From Epiperipatus broadwayi (lineage: Eukaryota > Onychophora > Udeonychophora > Euonychophora > Peripatidae): 64,000 bases of DNA. Below the pieces are notes generated by a model that was not told the origin of the DNA, did no database searches, and worked only from the letters and a program-made list of their open reading frames with translations. Position numbers and translations under genes: made by a program. Location of the stretch: assembly GCA_028023455.1 (NCBI GenBank), contig JAQFVV010006503.1:986904-1050903 (forward strand), read 5' to 3'. This document shows positions 1 to 12,351 of this stretch, piece by piece; within the stretch, counting starts at the first letter, position 1, and every line of letters begins with the position of its first letter.

Positions 1-185
1 TTCAAAAAATTGTAAAAGACCTAGAAATTGATCACATGTGAGATGGATGGGTGAAATAGAAAAGTTTCTTGGGGTGATATGTAAGACAAAAGCTATGGAT
101 GAAAGAAACTGGAAACTTAGAGATATGTTCATCCTGAAATAGTCTGATAATGATTGAAAATAATTATGATGATGATTGAATTGTT
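1..185 (+). mobile_element. RTE-like LINE, 3' end fragment (edge of window)
   Basis: This matches, at the DNA level, the last part of the RTE element at 38-41 kb: the stretch encoding the C-terminal 'RPRKRPHVRWMDEI' region, followed by the tail ending in GATGATGATTG. Reading frames are broken by several stops. It runs off the left edge, so its 5' extent is unknown. It is clearly older than the 38-kb copy. Confidence 0.7.
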
Positions 186-924
186 ATTTGTGGTAGCCAA
201 GCAATTTTTATGTAGAAGAAATAATAATAACAAGATAAAAAAATAAATATTTCATAATTATTTTCTAATAAACATTTATGTTTCTAAAAATAAATATAAT
301 ATTCTTTCATTTCAACATAAAGTAAACAATTTATCCTACATACTTACCATGCTAAACTGGAAATGTTTTTACACATATATTTCCAATATATATATATATA
401 AGTATAGAGGATTTTATATATATATATAATAACAATCATACATTAAGACATTAAATGTTCATGTTTATTATTTGTAGTCTACTATTATGAATGCAATAAC
501 CAAAATTCATATAATAATGAAAGAGTCATAATTTTATTAAAACTGTAAATTTTATTATTTACACATTAATTGTTTTTAAATTAATAAAACCAATTCACAA
601 TTTTTATATTGAAATTAGTAATAAATGTTTCTTGCTTACTTCAAGTTAATATATTCACTATTAAAATAAAATAAAAAATTACAACTGACATTTCACCAAT
701 TGAAATTTATATCAATATCATTTGGCACAACATGTACATGTAATCTTATAATTGATTTATAAATATTCAATTATAAGATTACGTATATTGATTTGAAGAA
801 ATACAGACATCAAAATGTAATATTATATATATACAATACTCTGCCCATCTCTCTTCTGGATAATCAAATGGGCAGTTAAAATCCTATATGTGAGTGTCAG
901 ATGACTTGAGGTCAATGTGGGTTT
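186..924. other. AT-rich spacer, no gene seen
   Basis: Very AT-rich DNA with short TA runs near 390-430. No open frame with protein-like composition was found. The only structured item is the short hairpin at 740-782, listed separately. Confidence 0.5.
740..782. repeat. Short perfect hairpin
   Basis: Two 16-bp perfect inverted arms (740-755 and 767-782, starting GTAATCTTATAATTGA) flank an 11-base AT loop. It could be a tiny fold-back element or a chance AT-rich palindrome. Confidence 0.6.
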
Positions 925-1258
925 GACAATAATATTGGCATCTTCAAAGGCTTTGAGCATTCAATCCTTGGATTTTCAATGAAATGGATTTCTGAAGAGT
1001 TGGAGTGTGAAGTTGCCTGAAGCTTTTCCATTAAAGTTTGAAAATTTGCTATCTTAATATAAACAGAGCATGTATTGGATATATGTGTGTGAGAGATTGT
1101 GATCTGGACCAACTGTATGAGTGCTGGTACAGCATGAAATACATATATTGGAGATCATTTATCTTTTTCACATGTATGTGGTCATGTGTATAAGTTATGT
1201 AAAATGGATTAGATAGATGTAGGAAACTTGAATGTCTGATTTCTATTCCCTTATAATT
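925..1258 (+). mobile_element. Dispersed repeat R1, single arm
   Basis: This unit (R1, my label) recurs at 23.2, 24.2, 32.8-33.3, 36.9, 50.2-50.9 and 58.9 kb. Diagnostic words are CTTAATATAAAC followed by GAGCA, a TGTGTGxGAGATxxTGATCTGGACCAACTG segment, CAGCATGAAATACATATATTGGAGATCATTTATCTTTTTCACATG, and a pol III B-box-like end just before TTCCCT. It has no protein-coding capacity. Elsewhere it occurs as head-to-head inverted pairs, so this may be half of a fold-back element. Confidence 0.7.
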
Positions 1259-1260
1259 GA

Positions 1261-1451
1261 GATACTGCCAAATCTCTAGTGCTCATTACAATACACAGCC
1301 AACAGCCAATCAGATGTCAAGGATAGCCATCTAAAATGACATCAAAACCTAAACACACAACAAAGGTTTGATGTCATTTTAGATGGCTATCCTTGACATC
1401 TGATTGGCTGTTATTGTGTATTGTAATAAGCGCTAGAGATTTGGCAGTATC
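1261..1451. repeat. Fold-back (MITE-like) element with ~90-bp inverted arms
   Basis: The left arm 1261-1350 begins GATACTGCCAAATCTCTAG and the right arm 1364-1451 ends with its complement GATTTGGCAGTATC. The arms are nearly perfect complements around a 13-base loop. It has no coding capacity. This is the structure of a palindromic MITE or fold-back element. The target-site duplication is unclear (flanks TTGA and ACGA), so the superfamily cannot be assigned. Confidence 0.8.
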
Positions 1452-1535
1452 ACGATTTATTTCAGTTTTCAACTATTGGTGCTTCGCAAATTAAAATATT
1501 ATTTCCCTTATAATATATAAATGTATATATAATTC

Positions 1536-2148
1536 TCAATCATTATCAATCCACTGCAGAATGATTTCTTCATGTATAATTTCTCTTTTCTACATCACAT
1601 CAATATTTTTTTATTTTACATATTCATCTTACATGTACTTTCTATATCTTTTACAATCTCTTGACATCCAATTTAGGATTTCTACTATTCATACATCATC
1701 CTGTCTTCTAACAATATGTGCAGCCTAAATCTATTTTAATTTCTTAATTTCTTCACTGATATCAATGAGATCTGTTAATTCTCTCATTCAATTATTTTAC
1801 TTTTGATCTTTTTCTGTTATTCGCAACATACATTTCTCCATACTCACTTGAGTGATCTGAAGTCTATGTATTATTTTTCTTTTAAGAGTTCAAGTCTCAG
1901 ATTTATAAGTAAGAAATGTAAAAAAAAAAACATTTTTTTACAAAAATGTTTCTAAACACACAAGGATATTTTATTGTAATACCTAATTATTTCTACCAAA
2001 AGCACTCCATATAAATTTAATTCTATGATTAAGTTAATTCATTATGTTTTTATATTACTAATCTTTCCAAAACATTTGTAGATGATAACTTCTGCTAATT
2101 CATGGTTATCAATCTTTATTTTCAAAATCAACCACATTATTTGCAATA
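1536..2148 (-). mobile_element. RTE-like LINE fragment, degenerate
   Basis: On the minus strand this follows the 3' part of the 38-kb RTE from the TCAATCCACTGCAG tail marker back through the RT-distal region (SETWTLN, QRSMERCMLG) to the region encoding 'NVKKTKVMFN'. Frameshifts and stops occur throughout. The order is collinear, so it is a 5'-truncated copy of the same or a sister family. Confidence 0.75.
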
Positions 2149-4196
2149 TGTATAGTATAGATAATCTGTTAAGAAAGAAAAGACTTAAAAAGAAAAGAGG
2201 CTGGTTCATTAGCATTCAAAGAGCTAATGAGATAACATTCTAATATTTTTTAAATTTATATATACACATAAATATATTTAATTTTTCTATAAAATATGGA
2301 AACATTTATATCTAAAATATTTTTTTTAATTTATTAAAATCCTGCTTGAAAATCATTATTATAATAGCTATAGAACTCAATCAATGAAAATAATAACTCT
2401 CATAGTTTAAGAAACATGAAGTCAAGATTGCCCATTAGGAAGAAACTACTGATTTCTTGGCTTGGTGTGGAGGAATGGCAAAGTGGAGATTTAGTGATCC
2501 ATGGATTGCAGCAACACTGTCTCTCAATCCATTATAAGCTCTTTTTGATTAAATTTAGTCCTGTATGTCTATTATTTAGAAGGAAATGAATTAATAAACA
2601 ATATATAGTGAAAATGCTTGCAGTCATTTGTGTGCAGATAGATTATTTACTCCATCAATTTTTTAATATTTATATTTGTCTAAGTATTTAAAACGATCAA
2701 ATAACTGAAATTTTCGGCTCATTTTTAAAAAAATTAAATTACAAAGTAATATGTAATAATTTCTTGTTAGTATCAACTTCAACTCATAAAAATGTTTAAA
2801 TAGTTATATTAAAAATCTATTTATTCATACACTTCTTTTAAAATATCTCAAATAATTTCGCATCTTTATTGAGAATAGACGGCATTTTAGTTTTCATTAC
2901 TGGAAATGCTATTTTCCTTTTCTGTTCTATGCTGTGGCACAAAAAAATGAAACTAGGATTTAGTTGTTGGATGGATGTTTCCCGTATAAAAATGTATTTA
3001 AAGACTATTTTTTCTTTCAGTTTACTTTTTCTAAATAATGGAAATCTTTTTTTTAATTAAAATTGTTTTAAAATAGATCAATAGGTAAATGAATAGGTAA
3101 GTAGGTGTGCAAATAAGTTCTGCAAGTGGGTATACAGGCAAACAAATTTGGGTATTAAGATAAATATTTAGATAGACAGACAGACAGACAGTTAAATAGA
3201 TATTTAGATAAATAGGCTGACAATTAAATAGATAGATAGATAGATAAATAGGACAGACAGATAGCTAGAGAGATAGATAAATAGATAGATAGAGATAGAC
3301 ACATAAATAGATATATAATTTTAATAAAATTGAAATATTTGTTTTATAGCCACATCTGTATTCACTGTCTTCTTAAGAGTATGATTTAACCATTAATTCT
3401 TATTAAACTGATATACATAAATAGTCGCATTTATATTATGTCTATATATGTGAAGATTATTAAAAAATAATATTAGTTAAACCTGATTGGGTTGTAACAA
3501 AGTTAATAAATGCAAAAAGGAAAAAAAAAACATTGTTTGACTGAAATTGTTTTAATAATTTTAAAAATATTTATTGAGGGATGTTAAATGAGAAAAAAAA
3601 AAGGAAAGGTTTGGTATGCTAAAAGTATTATTAAAAAAGATTGAGTTGATCTCTATTTTTTTAATATTTAGTAAATCATATAACATTCAAATTTTATTAA
3701 TCAACCTAATAATTTTATTGTTCAACAATTTTATTCAAATGCTTCCTTTCTTTTACAATTTTATGAAAAGAATAAAAAAAAAGTTATGAAAGATAAATTT
3801 TGAAAAAGTTTGTTGAATAATCCAAACGTTAGATTAATTAATAAAAACTGAACGTAAAAAAAGTGTATAAAAATGTTTTAGTAATGATTGAGTTTACAAT
3901 TTGGAATCTGTGTTGTTTATTTTGCTTATAATTTTTTTTCCAGTTATGAGCACAAGCTGTAATCTAATTTATATGATATCAAAATTCAGAATATATTCAA
4001 TGTTCCTGTGATTACATATATAGATCTCATTCGCATTTCTCATTCCTCATAATTATGAATCTGAAATATATTTTCCATATCTTTTTCTCATTTCTTATAT
4101 AAATGCATAAAAATGATGATTGGAGACATATTTCTTGTACATTTAAAAATTTTATGTTCTTCTTCACTGTAAGACAATTTTACGACATCATTTCTG
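2149..4196. other. AT-rich spacer, no gene seen
   Basis: The sequence is low in complexity with runs of A and T. An open frame at 2869-3060 is rich in Phe, Leu and Ile, as expected by chance in AT-rich DNA, and has no recognisable motif. The only structured part is the TAGA-type array at 3168-3305. Confidence 0.5.
3168..3305. repeat. Degenerate TAGA/CAGA microsatellite
   Basis: Imperfect runs of GATA, TAGA and CAGA units are interrupted by AAATAG and TTAAAT variants. This is an old decayed tetranucleotide array related in unit to the pure TCTA array near 10 kb. Confidence 0.8.
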
Positions 4197-4320
4197 TTTT
4201 TTTTTTTTTTTTTGGAACGTTGGATTTATTTACAGTCCAATGCATAAGCTTGCGGTTAAGACCTGTAGAGGTCCCTACCTTCGCATTTTCAACCGCACAT
4301 GCTTTAGGTTTATTGCCTTA
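4197..4320 (-). pseudogene. Candidate retroposed mRNA 3' end (poly-A tailed)
   Basis: On the minus strand a GC-richer segment of about 105 bases ends in AATAAA, then about 10 bases, then a run of roughly 18 A (the T run at 4197-4213). Spacing and tail are those of a polyadenylated transcript that was reverse-transcribed and inserted. I could not identify the parent gene; one frame ends in KHVRLKMRR followed by a stop about 60 bases before the tail, which would suit a short 3' UTR. No target-site duplication was found. It could also be an unrelated poly-A SINE. Confidence 0.35.
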
Positions 4321-4434
4321 GTAAATATTACAGTCTTGTAAAAACGTACAGATTAGTTATTTAAATATACACACAGATGTATATGTAGCTATATTAAAAA
4401 GATTAATTTTGAAAAAGGCATGCAACAGGAGAAA

Positions 4435-4930
4435 TCCACAGCTCCAAAGTTTTTATAGTAATTTTCCAGGAAGCATTTTGTGGATTAAAGTGAGAAATTA
4501 AAAAAAGAAGAATGGGAATGGATATTACTTAATTCATCTAGATTTTGCAGATGTGATCATTACTAAAAGTTATCAAGTGAAACTAAGAAAGTAGAAATAA
4601 AGAAAATTGCTAAAAAGGTTAAAGTAATGTTCAATGGAGTTAAGAAGAAAATAAAGATTTGATTATCCCTAAATGAGAAGATGTTAAAAAATGTAAATAT
4701 CTTGTCATATTATTAATACAGATGAAAATATAGTGGATTAAACTAGTTATAGAATTGCTTTGAAAGCAATAACTTCATGTTAAAAGAAAACACACTCATG
4801 TGTTTGGTAAACAAAAGATTTTTAATAAATGGTTTTCACCTGCTTCTACTTACTGAACTTAGGAAGTAAACAGAAAAACAATTCAGTAATTTCATTTCAT
4901 TCAATGAAATAAGGAGATATGTATTGCACT
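4435..4930 (+). mobile_element. RTE-like LINE fragment covering the FADD region, degenerate
   Basis: This is collinear with the 38-kb RTE from just before the block encoding 'EVFCGLKWETKG', through the catalytic FADD region (here the bases read TTTTGCAGATGTGATC, so the second Asp codon is damaged), to the region encoding 'YGSETW'. Many indels. It is truncated at both ends relative to the full element. Confidence 0.65.
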
Positions 4931-7464
4931 GGTCGAAAAACACACATCGATCCAACAAACCCCTGAATACAGGTAAAGTACCTTGAGTCCGACCACGTAC
5001 AAGATATATAAATTAGGTACATTGTGAATTCTGTCCTATTTACCTAAATCCCCAGGTCAAAGATCTAATCAATAGCCTTTCTCGATGATATGATCAAATT
5101 CCTTTACTTTCACCATGCCGGAAGCTGGGTCTTAAAGCATGAGATTCAATTTTTATTATATTTAAATGAGAACTTGGGTGATTTTTATTAATAGATATAT
5201 TTAAAAATCAAAATTTATTTAAAATAAAAGTAAATAAATTGATTCGAGGAACACTGGAAGTTTGGTTTTAGTTATATATATATTTAAAAATCATTAAGCA
5301 TTTTACATTAGTCTAACTCAAGCTCTTTAAAAAAAAATAAAAATACAATCTTTAATTAAATTAACATTATAAATCATATAAGTTCATGAAGAATTTATAT
5401 TAGCAGTTATCTTTTACATTGTTTAGTTTATATATTTTTACTTTTGGTTATAGTTATTTTCCTTTAAAATAAGACAAAAATAATTTTATAATTAAATGAT
5501 CACGGATTTTACAATTCCCCGAGCACATTTAGTACAAGCTTGTAATATAGCTGCAGGTTTAAACATCTGCCTAAGGCAGGTATATAAGAATGAGTATTTT
5601 TATGAATTCTTTATACAAGATTAAAAAAAAAAAAACATTTCTATTGAAAAAGACATTAATTAAATAGACGATTATAATAAGACTAATTTGACGTCTTACT
5701 CCGCCAACATATAAAAGAAAAAAATGATTTTATTTATCTTTATAAAAATAATAATTTAGATTTCAAATAACTAATGTTTGATGACATTAGTGACTAACTT
5801 TACAGCGATTAAAACTGTAAGCTGTTATAACAAAAAAAAAAAAAATAGATCAGTTAATTATCAAGCAAACAAATCACTTTAGTTGGACTTACAACTAAAA
5901 TCATACCTGTAATAAAATATAATGTGAATTAGCCAAAATCAAATGATTTTAACTAATTACGAAAACAAACCAAAAGAGTTGATTATTTAGGTCGAAGATT
6001 CTTCCATAGAATCATTTCCCTATGGCTTATGTATTAGATAGGCAAAAGAAAAACAAAATAATGTTGGGTTAATAAATATGTGAATGCACAGGAGAGAAGA
6101 AACGTAATTAGGAAAATACGAGCCAGATTACGGACACTCGTATGCCTATTCCAATGAAGAATAAAAAGGGAAAATCAATACGTCCACATTTTGTGTCCAT
6201 ATACCGATATGGAGATAGGATTTGCAGAGAGGCAATGTGCCTGCCTCTACAGGTACCTTGCAGGCTAACCCACTCTATCTCAGCCATGCTATCCGATTCA
6301 ACAGACATATGCGAAACCGGAAGCTAACTCCACACCACCAAATCAATGACCGTTTTAGGTCTGTCCATGATACTCCAAGCATTCTTCATTAACCCGAGAT
6401 ATTATAATCATTAAATACAAATGAATTATAATTAAATAGCCTTAAAATGATCTATTACTGCATAGAGACCAACCTGCGTAACCAACTACTTTATATAAAT
6501 ATTTAATGTACAAAATAAACATACATATAGAAATAAGGAAATTTATTTCTCGAATAAATCCCCCTTCCCTCTTTTTCTAACTTAAAAAAAAAAGGCATGA
6601 TAATTAACTGACGCTATCCAGTGGAGCTGTTACTAGGTCAAAATCTATACAATATTACTTTTTGTTTTGAATTGCAGAAAGATAAAATAATAGAATCTCA
6701 TTCTGGGAAATCTATAATAAACTATTAAAAAAAAATACGGTAAGTTTTATTTTGAAATATATATTTGACATAACTTCACTTGTGACAATAAAAACTAGAT
6801 CAAATTATTTTAAAATTAAATCATTCTTAGCCAACAACCCCTATCCCCTAATAAATATAATTTGCTCTTTTAGCAAATTACTCTCTTTGAGTCCCCATGA
6901 GAGAAGCCAGTCGAAATAATAATAAAAAAAAATCAAAGCATGAAATCTCATGCTAAGATTAATATAAAACAAATAAATAAATTCATATTCAATTAATCAA
7001 AATATTAAAAATTATGGTGAGCATGAGCTAATGAAATATTATAATTTAAAAAAAAAAGGGTTAAAGAATCAGTTAAAAGCTTTACAAAATTACATTTATA
7101 CTCGTATGATAATAGTTTCAAACATCTTAATGGAAGTATTCAAGCTCTTCGGCATTTTTCTTGGAGTCCTCCAGGATTAGTTCTGCAGGCAAACGTTGGT
7201 GGCAGATGGCTTCTTAGAAGGCAGGTAGACAGCAGCATAATAGAAGATTTTTAGGTCTCAGGAAGGAAAGGGCAGTGATTTACCCTTTTTACTACTTCAT
7301 CATCATGGCATGGAGACTTCTACAACTTTCTTTCTGTCTGTTCTTCTTTTTCTGTTCTCAAAAGGACCACTATTTATAATTTCTTAATCATATACCATTT
7401 CCCTGCTGCCTCAGGTGATTTGCAATTTTAAAACAATAGCAATTATGCTTTTATTCTAATTTTA
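4931..7464. other. Unassigned region with a few less AT-rich patches
   Basis: Mostly AT-rich filler, but 4931-5130, 6100-6400 and 7140-7330 are visibly richer in G+C and CpG than their surroundings. 6108-6327 is open for about 60 codons on both strands without a recognisable motif. CCGGAAGCT occurs in both of the first two patches (near 5117 and 6314). They may be parts of one unrecognised mobile element; I cannot support a gene. Confidence 0.4.
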
Positions 7465-7656
7465 GAAAGTTTGTACCTCGATAAGGATCAATAGATTGCA
7501 ATATAATTTTATGTTAGTTTTTAATTAGAAATAACAATGTAGAATCTCTACTAATTAATTAATAGAGTTTCTCACAGTAAAATGGATTTCGGTAATTTCT
7601 AAGTGTTTTTAATTTAAACATTTATTTTAAACTTCTTATCGAGGTACAAATCTTTC
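7465..7656. mobile_element. Small MITE-like element with ~23-bp terminal inverted repeats
   Basis: The left end reads GAAAGTTTGTACCTCGATAA and the right end is its near-complement (CTTATCGAGGTACAAA then TCTTTC), with one-base differences. The 190-bp interior is AT-rich, non-coding and contains a smaller hairpin around AATCTCTACTAATTAA. Length and structure fit a non-autonomous DNA transposon. A target-site duplication was not clear. Confidence 0.6.
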
Positions 7657-7960
7657 AGAAAAGGCCATTTTGGATTCTTATACTGAAAAGAATAAAACAT
7701 TTTAAACATATATATCAAATATATAAAAAAAATTCAAAGTTAATTATTTGAATTTTTTTTTCTTTTAATAATAAAAATGGAATAACGGTGTTAGTACAAT
7801 TATATATATGTGATCCAAAATAAATTTTAGGATTTATTCAGGATAGTTAAAAAAAAATGTTAAAATATTTTTTTAGAATAATAATAAAAAAGCAAACGTT
7901 AGTAAAACAAATAATTAGGTGGGTCAGACTGTGAAACGGCAAATCTGAATCAGATTTACC

Positions 7961-8270
7961 ATGTTAGAAGTAAGAAAAGTGATCAGAAAAGAAATAATGA
8001 TAAAAGAAGATAAACACATATCACTGACATCATTGAAAGACTTAACTACTAAATAATTCTCTTCTGGTCATATTACTAGAAGAGATGGGAGATGAAGATT
8101 TAAGTTGAATCTCAAGAAATAACAAAAGACCTTGATAGAGACCGTATATGAGATTGATGGATGAAATAAATAAATTGCTACTGTTTTGTGAAGAAGAGAA
8201 GACTGGGATTGGAGAAACTAGAATAAACATTTTTTTCATTTAGGGGCTAAATAATGGTTAAAATGCTGAT
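7961..8270 (+). mobile_element. RTE-like LINE 3' fragment, degenerate
   Basis: This follows the 38-kb RTE's last coding segment: MLGVTRRDRK, then the DLIEKIKRLKWSWAGHIARR block (here CTTCTGGTCATATTACTAGAAGAGATG), then the RPRKRPHVRWMD block. It is frameshifted and stop-ridden. Confidence 0.7.
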
Positions 8271-8986
8271 AATGAGATATATAGCTGTTTAGATTTATAA
8301 TTTACTATATATCTGTAATTGTGGGAATTATATACTTTTACACTGTTTATGTTAATGTCCTAACCTAAATTTATCACCACATAAAAACAACTTTTTTTTT
8401 GATTTGCAATTATTAGTAACCTTCATTTTGCAGATGTAATATGTTGAGCAGTTAAACCAGAAAAAGACAATGTGATATACTTGAACTATTTATAATAAAT
8501 ATAAAATACACTGGTGGCAATCATACTAAGTTTTTTTAAAGCTGTACACTAAAAAATGCACTATGTGATGCATAAAAGTGAAATATAAAGTTTGCAGACT
8601 ATACATTTAAGAAATACTAGATGCCGTCATAAAAATAATAAATTTCATAAAATTTAAGATTATTTAGTTAAGGATCTTTAATTGATTGTATATAATGTGA
8701 AAATTTTTCAAAAGAAATGATGAAGAGAATGCATCTTCTCAAAACAAGTTTAAATCTTCCAAGAAAAAAACAACATATTAAGAATAAATACAGCATAGTA
8801 AAAGATTAAATATATATTAAAAAAAGACGTTAGCAAAAATTATGTGTTTATTCAGTAAATGAAGACAAATTAAAATTAATGTAAATATCATATTAAAAAA
8901 CAAATGATTTTTTTGAAGAAAATTATCCAAAGCAAGCTTTATTCAAAGCAGCCAGAGTCTACAAATTAGTGAGTAAGATAATCAAA

Positions 8987-9092
8987 GTCTTGCATTGGTG
9001 GTCAATAGGTCAGCGCGACTGCCTTGCACTTGCAGGCAGTTGCCCAGGTTGCGGGTTCGCGTCCCAGCCGATGCTATGACACTTAAAAAAAA
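8987..9092 (+). mobile_element. Short tRNA-derived SINE, copy 1
   Basis: The unit runs from GTCTTGCATTGGTGGTC to an A8 tail. Its first seven tRNA-like bases GCATTGG (8992-8998) pair with CCGATGC (9068-9074) as a seven-pair acceptor stem with one G-T pair. A pol III B box matching GGTTCGCGTCC lies near 9053-9063, and an A-box-like stretch sits around GGTCAATAGGTCAGCG. The same unit recurs at 58,366 on the same strand. It is only about 100 bp, with no tRNA-unrelated body. No duplication is obvious for this copy. Confidence 0.7.
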
Positions 9093-9818
9093 GTGTAAAT
9101 TTAAATAAACTTCAACATATTTTTTAGAGATAACTTATTTATTTATTTTCTTCATCCACATACTTTAGAAAATCCCACCGTAAATTGATGGAGAAAGTTG
9201 AGATATCAACTCTAACTTATTGGAGAATAATTATTTTGTTTGCTTTCTTAAAATGGTGTTAGAGAAAAAGAATTTATGAAATTTACATAAACTATTATTT
9301 TTACAAAGTGTTGTTGGAGAAATGCAATACTATATATATATATATTATGACGATGTCATGAAAGTGGAAATTTGATTTTTATTAGATACATTTTATTGTA
9401 CAATGAATTTTTATTGTCTTTGAATTATGCAAGTGGATGAAAATTGTAATGTTTTTGCAGTGGTCAAAATTATTGCTCTTTTAAATGGAATATATTAATA
9501 CAAATTCACTTTTTAATTCTAAAATGCCATCTTTTAAAGACATCTGATGAGAACGAATGAAGACATTTGACCTTTAATGTGAAGAACTGTCATCAGTGAA
9601 GATAAACTTTCTGTCAATTTAAAATATACTTGACAGGGTAATAGTCTGGTTTTTCAGTTTTTCTTTTTGTGATTATTACAATGTTGATTTTAAAATTAAA
9701 AATTTGATTTCTATAATAATTAAAAATTGTCAATGTAATCCACCATTACATAACATATAGGAATTATTATCTAGTTTAAGATTATTGTAGTAATTAGATT
9801 TTGGCTATCATAAAACGC

Positions 9819-10452
<634 letters not shown>

Positions 10453-10727
10453 GAATTCATTTGTAATAGATATATTAATGACTCACTATGATGGTGACAT
10501 CAATACAAAGATATAGAAAACATGCTTAGCATATTAAATTAAAAGAGTTTGTTCTTAAGCTTTTTTTTTTACTTTGTGTTCAGAAGTGCTTAATATATCT
10601 ATTACTATCATTTTAAGAAAAGTAAAAAGAACATAATATAGAATGTCTTCATTTGATAAATAGAACATGTATTAGATAAAACCGGAATTAATTTACTTAT
10701 CAGTATAAACATATATATATATATATA

Positions 10728-11325
10728 ACTCTCCATATAGTAGGACCACTCAGTGCCAACCAGAGTAATCAATGGATTCCAGAAGGCTTGTGTATAAAAT
10801 CCCCATCTAGTGCATACTCATCCAATATCCCCAGACTAGTTTCTGGCTTGTGGCCTTCATCTGTATAGAGAGTTTTGCCTGTTTTAATAACAGTTATGTG
10901 CTAGCATAAGAAATAGTGATCATGTGATGTTTAATGGCTTAACACCAATCCTGCCTAATAGGATAGTGGTGATTATGATTGTTAAAGAGCCAAATACATC
11001 AAAATGTATGGGTACTGAACTGGGTTCAGACCCATATGATTATGTACATTATTGAGCGTAGATTGAAAATATTATTGTGTTTTCAATTTAATTCTCAGAG
11101 TTTTGTAGTTAAGTAGAGATAAAAGGTGGCTGCTGGAGGGTTGCATTACATCCTAAGATCTAGGTGCAGTGCTTTCAGATCCAAAGCTCCTCACTGACAA
11201 AGGCTACAAGCCAGAAACTAGTCTGAGGATATGAGTAGGCACTAGATGGAAATTTTATGCACATGCTTTTTGGCATTCATTGATTATTCTGGTTGGCACT
11301 GAGTGGTACTACTGTATGGAGAGTT
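10728..11325. mobile_element. Fold-back element R2, inverted pair
   Basis: The left arm (about 10728-10862, starting AACTCTCCATATAGTAGGAC) and right arm (about 11199-11325) are inverted copies of one 130-bp unit. Shared words include CACTCAGTGCCAACCAGA, ACTAGTTTCTGGCTTGT and CATCTAGTGC. The middle has no coding capacity and holds TTAATGGCTTAACACCAATCC. Related arms occur at 25.6, 42.9-43.2 and 59.2 kb. It lies beside a TA run. Non-autonomous; superfamily unknown. Confidence 0.75.
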
Positions 11326-11920
11326 TGTTACATTATCAGTCATCTCTTTATACTAATCTTGACTTTACTGTGAAATCACAGTTTTATTCTTTTATTTACA
11401 AAAAATGTATATAAAATTTTATAATTGCTTGAACTATACAATTAAATATAACACTATTTTATTATTGATTAGAAAATTATTGTACAATTAGACATAGTGC
11501 AATGTCTGAATTTCAACAGCAAACTGACTATTAGTTTCATATCAAAACTTGACTACCAATGATAATCACATAATTATTGCCTTATCTATCTATGAGTCAT
11601 TAATTATTGTGTTATGTATCTAATAGTAAGATAGTTATTATTTACTTAAAAATGTAAAGGAAAAAATCATACACTTATACTTTTAACTATTCTGCATTCT
11701 GAAAGAGTGCAAGACATAATTCAATTCGATTTTGAACCACTCTGTAAGTTTTAATGTATTATTATAACTTTATTTCATCATTTAACAATTTCATCATAAT
11801 TAAAAGCTCATTAACATTTGCTAAAGTGTGTTAAAGATTAAATGCTATAATAAATTATTGTAAAAGGTTTGAAAACATTGATTAAAAAATCAGCAATAAG
11901 CTTTCAGTGTTACTGAGTTT
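11326..11920. other. AT-rich spacer, no gene seen
   Basis: No coding-like frame, repeat or RNA signature was recognised. Confidence 0.5.
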
Positions 11921-11933
11921 TATACTACTTTAT
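11921..11933. repeat. Target-site duplication, left copy
   Basis: TATACTACTTTAT is identical to 17693-17705. The two copies bracket the Penelope composite exactly: the left copy abuts the outer end of the inverted copy and the right copy abuts the end of the third copy. Confidence 0.8.
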
Positions 11934-12090
11934 TTGTCTCAAGGTTTGTAATGATGGTATATTATAAGATGTGATATGTTGGACTATTTCCATCATTTAT
12001 GAGTGAATGTTGAATGTATAGAATATTTTAAACTTTATTTAAACTTTTCAAATACAAACAACTTGTTAGTAATAACACACAATAATTAAA

Positions 12091-12131
12091 CAACGTTTCG
12101 AGTAGTATTATTCTCCACTCTTCATCAGGTG
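12091..12131 (-). ncRNA. Hammerhead-ribozyme-like core in PLE terminal region (inverted copy)
   Basis: On the minus strand CTGATGA is followed by a GAGT...ACTC hairpin and then GAAAC, the three conserved blocks of a hammerhead core in the right order. Hammerhead motifs are established in the terminal repeats of Penelope-like elements. Stem II needs one unpaired base next to the core, and a proper stem III and cleavage site were not resolved by eye, so activity is unproven. Confidence 0.5.
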
Positions 12132-12351
12132 TTGCTGGCCTATATGCACAGTGACAATATTCGCTTAGAAGTTGAACTCGCACCTTTAGATTCTTGTATA
12201 TTGAATTTAAGGCAAACACTCTACCAACTGAGTTATTCTGTCAAAGCAACATATAATAGAAATTTGATATATTTATATATGAGGGTTGGTTCAAATCCTC
12301 CTGAGTCCTTCAATTTTTTTTTTTTTTAACCAAGTCTAATTATTTTTATTT

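Noticed and set aside
6108-6327. Overlapping 60-66 codon frames on both strands
   Set aside because: No motif, no start context, and both strands open at once suggests composition rather than coding.
8992-9075. A functional tRNA gene
   Set aside because: The acceptor stem pairs, but the anticodon loop is enlarged, the T stem is poor, and the unit is a dispersed poly-A-tailed retroposon.
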